Part shown: in pieces, positions 17,796-25,833 of the stretch
Position numbering within the stretch: position 1 is the stretch's first letter
How the letters are laid out: each line of letters starts with the position of its first letter
NCBI GenBank assembly: GCA_963761425.1
Contig: CAVXGQ010000004.1
Coordinates: 496,001-560,000 of the forward strand
Direction of reading: 5' to 3'
Length of the DNA: 64,000 bases
Origin: Bog-793 sp963761425
GTDB lineage: Bacteria > Actinomycetota > Acidimicrobiia > Acidimicrobiales > Bog-793
Notes under the pieces: model-generated
What the model was told of the DNA's origin: nothing
Seen by the model: only the letters and a program-made list of their open reading frames with translations
Database searches by the model: none
Program-made: the position numbers and the translations under genes

Positions 17796-18267
17796 GGCGC
17801 CTCCCTTTCTCTCTGGGATCAAAAGACCCGGGTGATCTGCGCCTCGCCGCCTTCGATCCCCCAGTCGGAAGGAACGTTACTGTCGCCCCTTCGTCGGGAC
17901 GGGATTCTTCGAAGCATCCCAACGGGCCCGATCCCGGTGTTCGTGCCGTACGTGTCACCTCGGGGGACGGGTCACCAGATCCGGCGAGGGGATCGTGGCG
18001 GAAGGAGGGCGCGAGAGGCGCGCCGGAGGTGGACATCGCGCGGCCGTCGGGTGCTCCACTGGGATGGACCGGGCGGGTCTTCGCCGGACGGCCCTCAAGG
18101 CTTGGCGTGCTCCAGGCCGGGGACCGACTTCGAAGGTCCTGGTGTTCCACGCAGTTACTTGTTGCCACTTCACCGAGATCTATACTTAACTTAACAACTT
18201 CGATAGATTTTATTAGGTAGGAGCTATTCCCCCCACCACGCCGGACATCGACCCCATCAACGCTGGG
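17796..18267. other. Divergent promoter region between cellobiose phosphorylase and the Hdr operon
   Basis: 472 bases without a gene. The last 90 bases are strikingly AT-rich for this genome, with TATACTTAACTTAACAAC and TAGATTTTATTAGG, and hold a promoter candidate and an AGGAG ribosome site (18219-18223) for the Hdr operon. The leftward promoter of the phosphorylase must lie near 17830-17920; I see no clear hexamers or operator for it. Confidence 0.5.
18159..18186 (+). promoter_or_regulatory. Candidate promoter of the Hdr operon
   Basis: TTGTTG (18159-18164), a 16-base spacer, TATACT (18181-18186; five of six match the -10 consensus). It lies in an AT-rich island and is followed by AGGAG at 18219-18223. 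Transcription would start near 18193. Confidence 0.4.
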
Positions 18268-19203
18268 GTGCAGCTCTTCCGGAGCTGCCTCGTTTCTTCC
18301 GAGTACCCGGGAGTCGAGTCCGCGACCAAGTGGCTGTTCGAAAAGTTCGGCGTCGAGTACATCGTCAACACCGATCAGACCTGCTGTACGGGGCTGGGTT
18401 ACTACTCCGACCTCATGCCGTTCCAGACGACGTTGGCGATCGCGGCGCGCAACGCCTGCGTGGCGGTCGACGCCGAGCACCCGATCCAGGCCTATCTGTG
18501 TTCCACCTGCTACGCGATCAACAAGAAGTGCCGTGACGTGCTCGAGGTCCCCGAGTACCGGAAGCAGGCCAACGAGACCCTGGTGAAGATCGGCCGCCGT
18601 TACGACGAGGGCGTGGCCCGCACCATCCAGCACCGTCACAGCCTCGAGATCCTCTGGAGCCAGCATCGCTCCATCCCCGACCTCATCCGCCGACGGTTGT
18701 CCGGCATCAAGGTGGCCACCCACCCGGCCTGTCACTACTGCAAGGTCTTTCCGGACGAGGTGCTCGGCGACAGCGAGAACTTGATGTTGCCCGAGGACCT
18801 GCTCGAGCCAGCTGGGATCGTGAAGACCGGCAACTACCCGGAGAAGACGACCCACTGCGGCGCCGGGTTTCGCCAGATCTTCGTCAACCCCTCGCTCTCA
18901 TTGGCGGTCACGCGGGAGAAGCTGAAGCGCCTCGCCGCCGAGAAGATTGACGTGCTGGTGCACATGTGTCCGAATTGCTCGGTCCAGTTCGACCGCTACC
19001 ACGACGCCATCTCGGAGACGACCGGCGAGGAGTACCCCTTCGTCCACCTCCACGTGCAGCAGCTCCTGGCGCTGGCCCTCGGGGCCGATCCGGACACCGT
19101 CTGCGGGGTGGAGTCGCATTCCCAGAACCTCGAACCGCTGCTCGAGCGCATCGGCGCCCGCCAGCACGCGCCTACGGGCGCCCGGCAAGAAGGGAGTTCC
19201 TGA
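18268..19203 (+). CDS. hdrB: Heterodisulfide reductase-like subunit B (HdrB, stand-alone copy)
   Basis: 311 residues from GTG 18268. In HdrB two CCG domains bind noncubane [4Fe-4S] clusters that reduce a disulfide. The first domain here is complete: Cys in LFRSCLVSSEYPG, then a CC pair in QTCCTGLGY, then CSTC. The second is unusual: ACHYCK, then THCGAGFR where the family has CC (the first Cys is His), then CPNC. The start is uncertain. The only ribosome site (AGGAG, 18219-18223) is too far upstream for GTG 18268; the frame is open back to an ATT at 18226, just two bases after that site, which would add 14 residues. It is first in a nine-kilobase Hdr operon and would receive electrons from an HdrC partner. 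The disulfide substrate is unknown. Confidence 0.85.
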   Translation: MQLFRSCLVSSEYPGVESATKWLFEKFGVEYIVNTDQTCCTGLGYYSDLMPFQTTLAIAARNACVAVDAEHPIQAYLCSTCYAINKKCRDVLEVPEYRKQANETLVKIGRRYDEGVARTIQHRHSLEILWSQHRSIPDLIRRRLSGIKVATHPACHYCKVFPDEVLGDSENLMLPEDLLEPAGIVKTGNYPEKTTHCGAGFRQIFVNPSLSLAVTREKLKRLAAEKIDVLVHMCPNCSVQFDRYHDAISETTGEEYPFVHLHVQQLLALALGADPDTVCGVESHSQNLEPLLERIGARQHAPTGARQEGSS

Positions 19204-22200
19204 CGCGCTGCGGGGTCTTCCTCTGCGAGTGTGGCGGCAACATCTCCGACGTCTTGGACCTCAGGTCGCTCGCCGCCACCGGGCGCGCCCTGCCCGGGGT
19301 GGTCAACGTCTCGGTGAGCCAGTTCATGTGCGGCACCGAGGGCCGCCGGCGCATCGAGCGCGCCGTGCAGTCCCGGGGGCTCGACCACCTGGTGATCGGC
19401 GCCTGCTCCCGGCGCGTCCAGGGTCCGACCTTCGAGCGCATCGCCCGTGAGCTGCGTCTCGGGGAGAACGCGGTGGCCTTCGCCAACCTGCGCGAGGGCT
19501 GCTCTTTTGTTCACCGCGACGAACCGGCCAAGGCTCAGAAGAAGGCCGAGACCATCCTCGCCGCGGCGGTGGCCCGGGCCTCCCAGCAGTCCGACTTGAA
19601 GCGGTTACGCACCTTTCTGCACCGGTCGGCGGTCGTGGTCGGTGGGGGGATCGGCGGGTTGTCTGCCGCCGAGGAGCTCGCCGACGCGGGCATCGACGTC
19701 CACCTCGTCGAGCGGGAGCAGTCGCTCGGCGGCTATATGGCTCGCCTTTCTAAAACCTTCCCGACCGAGGACTGTGCGATGTGCTCGCTCGCCCCCCGGC
19801 TCGCCAACGCCGCCACCAACTCGCGTATCCACGTCCACACCCTGGCCGAGGTGACCGCGGTGAGCGGGCCGCCGGGGGAGCTGCGGGTGCGGGTGCTCCA
19901 CCGGCCGAGCTTCGTGTCCGAGCGTTGTGTCGCCTGCGGAAGATGCACCTCGGCGTGCCCGGTCGAGCTCGACAGTGTCTTCGACTTCGGCATGTCCAAG
20001 CGGAAGGCGATCGGCCGGCCGTTCGCCAACGCGGTTCCGCCGGGCTTCGCGATCGACCACCGCGGCTGGGCACCGTGCATGTCGGTCTGCCCGGTGCACA
20101 CCGCGGCCCAGGGGTGTGTGGCGCTCGTCGCCCAGGGCCGTACCGGGGAGGCCTACGAGTTGGCGAGCCGGGAGAACCCCTTCCCGAGCCTGTGCGGTCG
20201 GGTGTGTCGCCACGACTGCGAAGCGGCCTGCACCCGCGGCCGGGTCGACGGCCCGGTGGCGATCGCCGGGATCGGGCGTTTCATCGCCGACCGGGTGGGC
20301 TCGGCCCCGCCGGTCGTGGTCCCGTCGCCGGTGTACTCCGAAAGGACGGCGGTCGTGGGCGCTGGCCCGGCGGGGCTGACGGCGGCCCGTGAGCTCGCCC
20401 GGCTCGGCTACCCGGTCACCGTCTTCGAGGCGCAGCCCGAAGCCGGAGGGGCCCTGCGCTATCTCATCCCGGAGTTCCGCCTACCCCGGGAGCTTTTGGC
20501 CGCCGAAGTCGACCGGGTGCTCGCCCACGGGGTCACGCTGCAAACCGGACAGCGTTGCGGGGCCGACTTCACCGTGGAGTCCCTGCTCTCGTCGGGCTTC
20601 CAGGCGGTGTGTCTGGCGGTCGGGCTCCAGGGGGCCGCCCCGTCGCCGCTTGCGGGGTCGGACCGGCGGGGGGTGGTCTCGGCGGTCGACCTCTTGCGGT
20701 CGCGGGCCGAGGGCGGGCCCGCCGAGGTGGGACGGCGGGTGGTGGTGATCGGGGACGGCGACCTCGCCTTCGACGCCGCCCGTAGCTGTCTGCGACTCGG
20801 CGCCGAGTCGGTGACCGTGGTCGGCGTCGAGGACGCCCCGGCGCCCTCCGGCCCGGCCGAACTGCTCGCCGAAGCGCTCGAGGAGGGGATCGAGGTGGCC
20901 GGCGGGCTCTCGCCGGTGGAGATCGTCGGCGCCGATGCCGTCACCGCGGTGCGGTTCCGGCGCCGGGTGCCCCCCGACGGGGACGGTCCGGTCGAATTCG
21001 CCGCCGACTGCGTCGTGGTGGCGGAAGAGCCCCAGATCGAGGAGGCGTTCCTTTCCGGCACGACCGGCGTTCGCCTCGTCGACGGACAGATCGTGGTCGA
21101 CCGGGCGACGATGATGACCGACCGCCCGGGCGTGTTCGCCGCCGGAGACGCCGCCGCCACCGGGCCCCCGACCCCGATCGAAGCGGTCGCCGCCGGGAGA
21201 CGGGTGGCGCGCGCCATCCACAACTACCTGCGCGGCGAGAACTGGGCCGAGGTGTGGGAGCCGGCGCGTCCCCGCGCCGAGGTGGCCGACGCCGACCTCC
21301 CCACCGGCCAGCCGGACCCCCGCCGGCCGTTGCCCCTCGTCGCGACGGCCGAACGGCGGCGATCCTGGGCCGAGGTGGGGGTCGGCTACTCCGAGGACGA
21401 CGCGGTCGCCGAGGCCCGGCGCTGTCTCGCCTGTGGCGGCTGTTGCGAGTGCCGATCCTGCGAGACGGTCTGTCCCGCCCACGCCATCGACTTCGACCAG
21501 GAGCCGTGGGAGGAGGAGCTGACGGTCGGCGCCATGGTGATCGCCACGGGACACCGGGAATTCGACGCCCGGCGCAAACCGCCGCTCGGCTACGGGCGCT
21601 ACGCCAACGTGATCACCCAGAGCCAGCTGGCGCGTCTCCTCTCCGCCTCGGGGCCGACCGGCGGCCAGCTGCGGCGGCCCTCGGACGGCGAGGTGCCGAG
21701 GCGGGTCTTCATGCTGCAGTGCGTCGGCTCCCGTGACCAGACCTCCCGGGGCAACACACACTGTTCGGCGATCTGCTGCCTTTTCGCCACGGTGCACGCC
21801 TCGCTCATCAAGCAGGACCATCCCGACTGCGAGGTGACCATCGGGTACACCGACCTCCGGGCTCCCGGCAAGGCCCACGAGGAGTACTTCCGATTGGTCG
21901 CCACTCGGGGGGTCCGCTACGTGCGCACCCGGGTCGGCGAGCTGATCGAGGAATCCGACCGAAGCCTGCGGGTCCGTTTCGAGGACACCGTCACCGGCGT
22001 GAAGTCCGAGGAGCTGTTCGACCTGGTGGTGCTGTCGGCCGGGCTGGAGGCCTCCGAGGGGACAGCGCAGATCGCCCGGGTGGCGGGGCTCCAGCAGGAC
22101 TCGGCGGGCTTCTTGAAGGAGTACCACCCGAAGCTCCGCCCGGTGGACACGGCGCGCGCCGGCATTTTCATCGCCGGCACCGCCCAGGGCCCGAAGAACA

Positions 22201-22511
22201 TCCCGGACACCATCGCCCAGGCCAAGGCGGCGGCGGCGCGGGTGATGTCCATGCTCTCGAGCGGGTTCTTGATGACGCCCGCCGAAGTGGCCTGGTCGGA
22301 TCCCGAGGTGTGCATCGGCTGTGGCGTCTGCGAGAACGTCTGTCCCCAGGCCGCGGTGCACGTCGTCGAGAACGGGCGGGCGCACGCCGTCGTCGAGTCG
22401 GAGAGCTGCGGGGGCTGCGGCATCTGCGTCGCCGAGTGTCCCTCGGGGGCGATGACCCTCGGGGGCTTCTCCGACGCCGAACTCCTCGCCGAGGTGATGG
22501 CGCGTGCCTAG
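19200..22511 (+). CDS. hdrA: Giant HdrA-like flavoprotein with inserted GltD/NfnB-like NAD(P)H dehydrogenase
   Basis: 1103 residues. No ATG, GTG or TTG fits; CTG 19200 forms a CTGA overlap with the hdrB stop, has GGGAG just upstream and gives the HdrA-like N-terminus LTRCGVFLCECGGNIS. HdrA normally has about 650 residues. Order: N-terminal HdrA domain (1-140); FAD site GGGIGG (about 147) and TFPTEDCAMCSLAPRL; cluster motif CVACGRCTSACP (about 243); then an insertion with a GltD-type Fe-S head (CMSVCPVHTAAQGC, FPSLCGRVCRHDCEAAC), a second FAD site VVGAGPAGLTAARE (about 384), a nucleotide site VIGDGDLAFDAARS (about 516) and FAAGDAAATGPP (about 645); then HdrA resumes with CLACGGCCECRSCETVCP (about 742), MLQCVGSRDQ and two C-terminal [4Fe-4S] motifs (about 1038, 1070). 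It is the likely bifurcating core, using NAD(P)H directly; that role is inference. Confidence 0.88.
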   Translation: MTRCGVFLCECGGNISDVLDLRSLAATGRALPGVVNVSVSQFMCGTEGRRRIERAVQSRGLDHLVIGACSRRVQGPTFERIARELRLGENAVAFANLREGCSFVHRDEPAKAQKKAETILAAAVARASQQSDLKRLRTFLHRSAVVVGGGIGGLSAAEELADAGIDVHLVEREQSLGGYMARLSKTFPTEDCAMCSLAPRLANAATNSRIHVHTLAEVTAVSGPPGELRVRVLHRPSFVSERCVACGRCTSACPVELDSVFDFGMSKRKAIGRPFANAVPPGFAIDHRGWAPCMSVCPVHTAAQGCVALVAQGRTGEAYELASRENPFPSLCGRVCRHDCEAACTRGRVDGPVAIAGIGRFIADRVGSAPPVVVPSPVYSERTAVVGAGPAGLTAARELARLGYPVTVFEAQPEAGGALRYLIPEFRLPRELLAAEVDRVLAHGVTLQTGQRCGADFTVESLLSSGFQAVCLAVGLQGAAPSPLAGSDRRGVVSAVDLLRSRAEGGPAEVGRRVVVIGDGDLAFDAARSCLRLGAESVTVVGVEDAPAPSGPAELLAEALEEGIEVAGGLSPVEIVGADAVTAVRFRRRVPPDGDGPVEFAADCVVVAEEPQIEEAFLSGTTGVRLVDGQIVVDRATMMTDRPGVFAAGDAAATGPPTPIEAVAAGRRVARAIHNYLRGENWAEVWEPARPRAEVADADLPTGQPDPRRPLPLVATAERRRSWAEVGVGYSEDDAVAEARRCLACGGCCECRSCETVCPAHAIDFDQEPWEEELTVGAMVIATGHREFDARRKPPLGYGRYANVITQSQLARLLSASGPTGGQLRRPSDGEVPRRVFMLQCVGSRDQTSRGNTHCSAICCLFATVHASLIKQDHPDCEVTIGYTDLRAPGKAHEEYFRLVATRGVRYVRTRVGELIEESDRSLRVRFEDTVTGVKSEELFDLVVLSAGLEASEGTAQIARVAGLQQDSAGFLKEYHPKLRPVDTARAGIFIAGTAQGPKNIPDTIAQAKAAAARVMSMLSSGFLMTPAEVAWSDPEVCIGCGVCENVCPQAAVHVVENGRAHAVVESESCGGCGICVAECPSGAMTLGGFSDAELLAEVMARA

Positions 22512-22986
22512 CGCAGGGGCCCGAACGGCCGACCAGGCAGCCGTGGCGGCCGAGGCGGGGACGGAGGCCACCTCCCCGACTGACGAGGCCGAGCGCACCA
22601 TCATCGGCTTCTTCTGCCGGGAGTGTGCCTACGCGGCCGCCGACGCGACCGGGAATTCCCGCATTCCGCTGCCTTCCACGATCCGGAGCGTGCTGGTGCC
22701 GTGCACCGGTCGGGTCGGGCCCCTCCACGTCCTGAGCGCGCTCGCCGGGGGGGCCGACGGCGTCTTCGTCGCCGGCTGTCTGGAGGGCCAGTGCCATCAC
22801 CGGGAGGGCAACCTGTCCGCGCTCGACCGGATCGCCTTCGTGCAGAGGCTGCTCGAATCGGTGGGGGTCGAACCAGAGCGGGTCCAGATGTTCACGATGA
22901 GCGCGGCCGACTCCCCGCGTTTTGTGGCCGCGAGCCGCCAGATGCACGCCACCATCTCCGACCTGCCCCGATTGGCGAGGCGGTAG
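22504..22986 (+). CDS. mvhD: MvhD-family iron-sulfur subunit
   Basis: 160 residues. This is the delta-subunit family of methyl-viologen-reducing hydrogenase (MvhD/FrhD, PF02662), a [2Fe-2S] protein that passes electrons from a hydrogenase, formate dehydrogenase or NADH dehydrogenase to HdrA. The family's Cys pattern is visible: FCRECAY, VPCTGRVG and GCLEGQCHHREGN. The first 30 residues are Ala/Thr-rich and not conserved in kind. The GTG start overlaps the end of hdrA by eight bases. No hydrogenase or formate dehydrogenase gene is nearby, so its electron source may be the NAD(P)H domain inserted in the adjacent HdrA. Confidence 0.9.
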   Translation: MPSAGARTADQAAVAAEAGTEATSPTDEAERTIIGFFCRECAYAAADATGNSRIPLPSTIRSVLVPCTGRVGPLHVLSALAGGADGVFVAGCLEGQCHHREGNLSALDRIAFVQRLLESVGVEPERVQMFTMSAADSPRFVAASRQMHATISDLPRLARR

Positions 22987-22990
22987 GACG

Positions 22991-23443
22991 ATGCCACTCA
23001 CCGCGCGGGGCCGGGAGATCCTGGGGTCGCTTCCGGGCGTCGGGCCGGCGACCACGACCGACGGGATCGGCTGCGAGATCGTCCGCCACGAGGAGCTCTG
23101 CCTCGGCTGTGGCCGCTGTGTCAAGGCCTGCCCGAGTGCCGCCCTTTCGGAGAGCTCGCGCTTTTGTCCGGCCCAGCTCTACGACGCGCCGGCCGGGACG
23201 ACGCGGGGCGAGCTGGGAGCCGCCCTGCGGCGGATCGCCCGCCACGAACCGGATGGTTGGTTCGCGGTCCCCCCCCGGGTCCGGACCTTTCGGGCCATCG
23301 AGTTCGATCCCTCGCGCTGTCTCGGCTGCGGGGCCTGTACCCGGGCCTGTCCGACCGGCGCCCTCACCGCGCAGCCGGTGGAGGTGGGCGCGCTCGGTGG
23401 CTTTGAGGTAGCCGCTCCTTCCGGCTCGGCGGTCGTGGGATGA
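22991..23443 (+). CDS. 2x[4Fe-4S] ferredoxin-like protein
   Basis: 150 residues from the ATG at 22991, four bases after the mvhD stop. Two classical [4Fe-4S] motifs are spaced widely: CLGCGRCVKACPSAAL at about 37-52 and CLGCGACTRACPTGAL at about 109-124, joined by a 55-residue segment containing one further Cys. That is longer than a simple bacterial ferredoxin and suits an electron-wire subunit of the Hdr complex. Its stop overlaps the next start by four bases (ATGA), so it is translated with the HdrA-MvhD fusion downstream. Confidence 0.85.
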   Translation: MPLTARGREILGSLPGVGPATTTDGIGCEIVRHEELCLGCGRCVKACPSAALSESSRFCPAQLYDAPAGTTRGELGAALRRIARHEPDGWFAVPPRVRTFRAIEFDPSRCLGCGACTRACPTGALTAQPVEVGALGGFEVAAPSGSAVVG

Positions 23444-25833
23444 AAGAGGAAGGAGCGGTCGTGGCCGACGCGACCCGGGTCCTTATCTGCGAGTGCGCCG
23501 GAACGATGGCGGCCAACGTCGATTTCAACGCGCTCGAGCGGGCCCTTTCCGAAGACTGCGGCGCGGTGGAGAGACGACGGGTCTGGTGTGGGGCAGAAGG
23601 CCAAGCCCGCCTGGCGGAGCTCACCGAGGACGGATCCGGCGAGCGGCTCGTCTTCGTCGGTTGTTCGGCCGACTCCGTCGCGCAGCGCTTCGGGCGGCTG
23701 GTCGGCCAGGGGCTCGAGCTCGAGGTGGCCGACGTCCGGGAGGGCTGTTCGTGGGTGCACGGCGACGACCGCCCCGCGGTCACCGACAAGGCTCTCCGTA
23801 TCGCCCGGGCCGCGGTGCGCTTCCCGGCCGCCCGGTCGCGTCCCGCCGCCGGCAAGGCGCGGGTGGATTCGGTCGTCGTGGTGGGCGGTGGTGTCGCCGG
23901 CCTGGGGGCGGCGACCGAGCTCGCCCGGATGGGGCACCACGTCGACCTGATCGAGCGCCAGCCGTTCCTCGGCGGCTACGCCACCCGCATCGGCCCGGCC
24001 TACCCGACGAACGACTGCGGGGCCTGCCTACCGACCGTCGAGGAACAGGCCGGGGTGCGCAAGTGCCTCTATCGCAACGTCGCCGTCGACCATCCCAACT
24101 TGTCGGTCTGGCGTCGCACCGAGGTGCAGTCGGTGTCGGGGGATCCGGGCGACTTCGAGGTCACGCTCCGGCAGCTTCCGAACATGGTGACCGCGGAGTG
24201 CGTGGACTGCGGCCTGTGCGAGAAGGCCTGCCCGGTCACCGGACCGGACGGCGAGCACCAGGCGATCTTCAGCGAACTCTTCGACGGCCGGGTCCGCTGG
24301 GCCGTCGACCTCGACGCCTGCACCTTCTGCGGAGCCTGCGCCGAGGCCTGCCCGGTCGAGGCCATCGACTTCACCCAGTCGCCCAAGCTCGCCAAGTTGG
24401 CCGCCGGCGCCATCGTCGCCGCTCTGGGCTGCGACCCCGCCCCGGGCGAGCTCGTCGCGCACCTCGGCTACCCGTCGGAGCGGGTGCTCACCCAGTTGGA
24501 GTTCGCCCGGTTGCTCGACGACTGGGAGGAGCGGCTGTGGCTGGATCAGCCGCCGGTCGACGAGGTGGTGATGATCCAGTGCGCCGGGTCGCGGGACCTT
24601 CGCCGGCTCCCGTACTGCTCCCGGTTGTGCTGCACCATCGCCCTCAAGCACGCCATCCGGTTGCGCAAGCTCTTCCCCGAGACCCGGGTGACCATCTGCT
24701 ACCTCGAACTGCGCACGCTCGGTGCCGAGGGCGAGCAGTGGTACACCGCGGCGCGCCTCGCCGGGGTCGAGTTCTTGAGGGGTTCGCCGCCCCGGGTGGA
24801 GCTCGACGGGGATCACCGCCCGGTGGTCGAGGTCGAGGACGTCGCCGCCGGCGTCAAGCGGCTCTTGCAGCCGGACCTCGTGGTGTTGTCGACGGGTTTT
24901 GTGCCCGCCGCCGACACGGCGCGGATCGCCAGCGTGCTCGGCACGCGGCTCGACGAGGCGGGCTTTCTTGCGGTGCTCGACGCCAAGAACCGGGCCACCG
25001 AGACGTCGGCCGAGGGGGTGTTCGTCTGCGGCTCCGCTTCCGGGCCGAAGTCGCTCGTGGAGTGTTCGACCGAGGCCGCGGCGACCGCCAGCCACGTCCA
25101 CAGCTACCTCACCTCCGCCGGCCGACGCCGCGCCGCAGCCCCGCGCGTGGACGAGTCGCGCTGTGTCGGCTGCGACGTCTGCACCGGCGCCTGCCCGTTC
25201 GGTGCCACCAGCCTGGTGGCGAGTCCTCCCGGGGCCCAGCGCCCGTCTGGGTTGCGCACCGAGGCCATGCTGGCGGTGATCGACGAGGAGGTCTGCCGCG
25301 CTTGCGGGATCTGCGCGGCCCTCTGCCCGGAACTGGCCATCGCCCACAGCCTCGACGACGAGACCCTGCTCGGCCGGGTGCGCACGCTCGTCGAAGGGGC
25401 GGACAACCCGGTGCTCGGCTTCGTGTGCGCCGAGTGCGCCGGGGCGGCCTTCACCCTCGGCGGGCTTCGCCGCGACCGCTACCCGGAGAACGTGCGTCTC
25501 GTCGAGCTGCCCTGCCTTGGCCGGGTGAGCGCCTTGCACCTCATCGAGGCGGCGCGGGGCGGCGCGATCGGGATCTTCCTCGCTGGTTGCGCCGAGGACC
25601 GCTGCCAGTACCGCCGCGGCGACCAGAGCGCCGCCGAGCAGATCGCGGTGGCCGCCGAGCTCCTCGGCGAGGCGGGCAGCCCGATGCCGATCGAGCTGTG
25701 GCACCTGTGCGCGGCCGAACGTCACACGATCGGGCGGCGGATCCGGCTCTTTTGCGCCCATGCCGAGCGGCTCGCTGGCGAGCGCGCCGACGCCGCGCTG
25801 GTGTCGACCGGTGTCGTCGGGGGATCGTCGTGA
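23440..25833 (+). CDS. HdrA-MvhD fusion protein (QmoB-like)
   Basis: 797 residues. ATG 23440 overlaps the previous stop; an in-frame GTG at 23461 follows GGAAGGAG and is an alternative. Order: HdrA N-terminal domain with CECAGT (about 19); FAD site VVGGGVAGLG (about 147) with the HdrA Cys region (PTNDCGACLPT); two [4Fe-4S] motifs, CVDCGLCEKACP (about 254) and CTFCGACAEACP (about 294); MIQCAGSRD (about 379); a second pair, CVGCDVCTGACP (about 575) and CRACGICAALCP (about 618); and a C-terminal MvhD domain (CAECAG, LPCLGRVS, GCAEDRCQYRRGDQ) in which the usual CHH is CQY. The same HdrA-MvhD architecture occurs in QmoB of sulfate reducers. It lacks the NAD(P)H insertion of the first HdrA. Role: second flavin subunit of the complex. 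Confidence 0.88.
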   Translation: MKEEGAVVADATRVLICECAGTMAANVDFNALERALSEDCGAVERRRVWCGAEGQARLAELTEDGSGERLVFVGCSADSVAQRFGRLVGQGLELEVADVREGCSWVHGDDRPAVTDKALRIARAAVRFPAARSRPAAGKARVDSVVVVGGGVAGLGAATELARMGHHVDLIERQPFLGGYATRIGPAYPTNDCGACLPTVEEQAGVRKCLYRNVAVDHPNLSVWRRTEVQSVSGDPGDFEVTLRQLPNMVTAECVDCGLCEKACPVTGPDGEHQAIFSELFDGRVRWAVDLDACTFCGACAEACPVEAIDFTQSPKLAKLAAGAIVAALGCDPAPGELVAHLGYPSERVLTQLEFARLLDDWEERLWLDQPPVDEVVMIQCAGSRDLRRLPYCSRLCCTIALKHAIRLRKLFPETRVTICYLELRTLGAEGEQWYTAARLAGVEFLRGSPPRVELDGDHRPVVEVEDVAAGVKRLLQPDLVVLSTGFVPAADTARIASVLGTRLDEAGFLAVLDAKNRATETSAEGVFVCGSASGPKSLVECSTEAAATASHVHSYLTSAGRRRAAAPRVDESRCVGCDVCTGACPFGATSLVASPPGAQRPSGLRTEAMLAVIDEEVCRACGICAALCPELAIAHSLDDETLLGRVRTLVEGADNPVLGFVCAECAGAAFTLGGLRRDRYPENVRLVELPCLGRVSALHLIEAARGGAIGIFLAGCAEDRCQYRRGDQSAAEQIAVAAELLGEAGSPMPIELWHLCAAERHTIGRRIRLFCAHAERLAGERADAALVSTGVVGGSS

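Noticed and set aside
18226..18228. ATT as the start of hdrB
   Set aside because: Only two bases from the ribosome site and a very rare start codon; kept as an alternative but not used for the coordinates.
20481..22604. Open frame of about 700 codons on the minus strand within hdrA
   Set aside because: The opposite strand clearly encodes HdrA with all cluster motifs; the minus-strand product is compositional noise.
23493..25829. Open frame continuing upstream of the HdrC-HdrB fusion
   Set aside because: It runs in another frame through the HdrA-MvhD gene and is Arg/Gly-rich; the real gene begins at GTG 25830 with a GTGA overlap.
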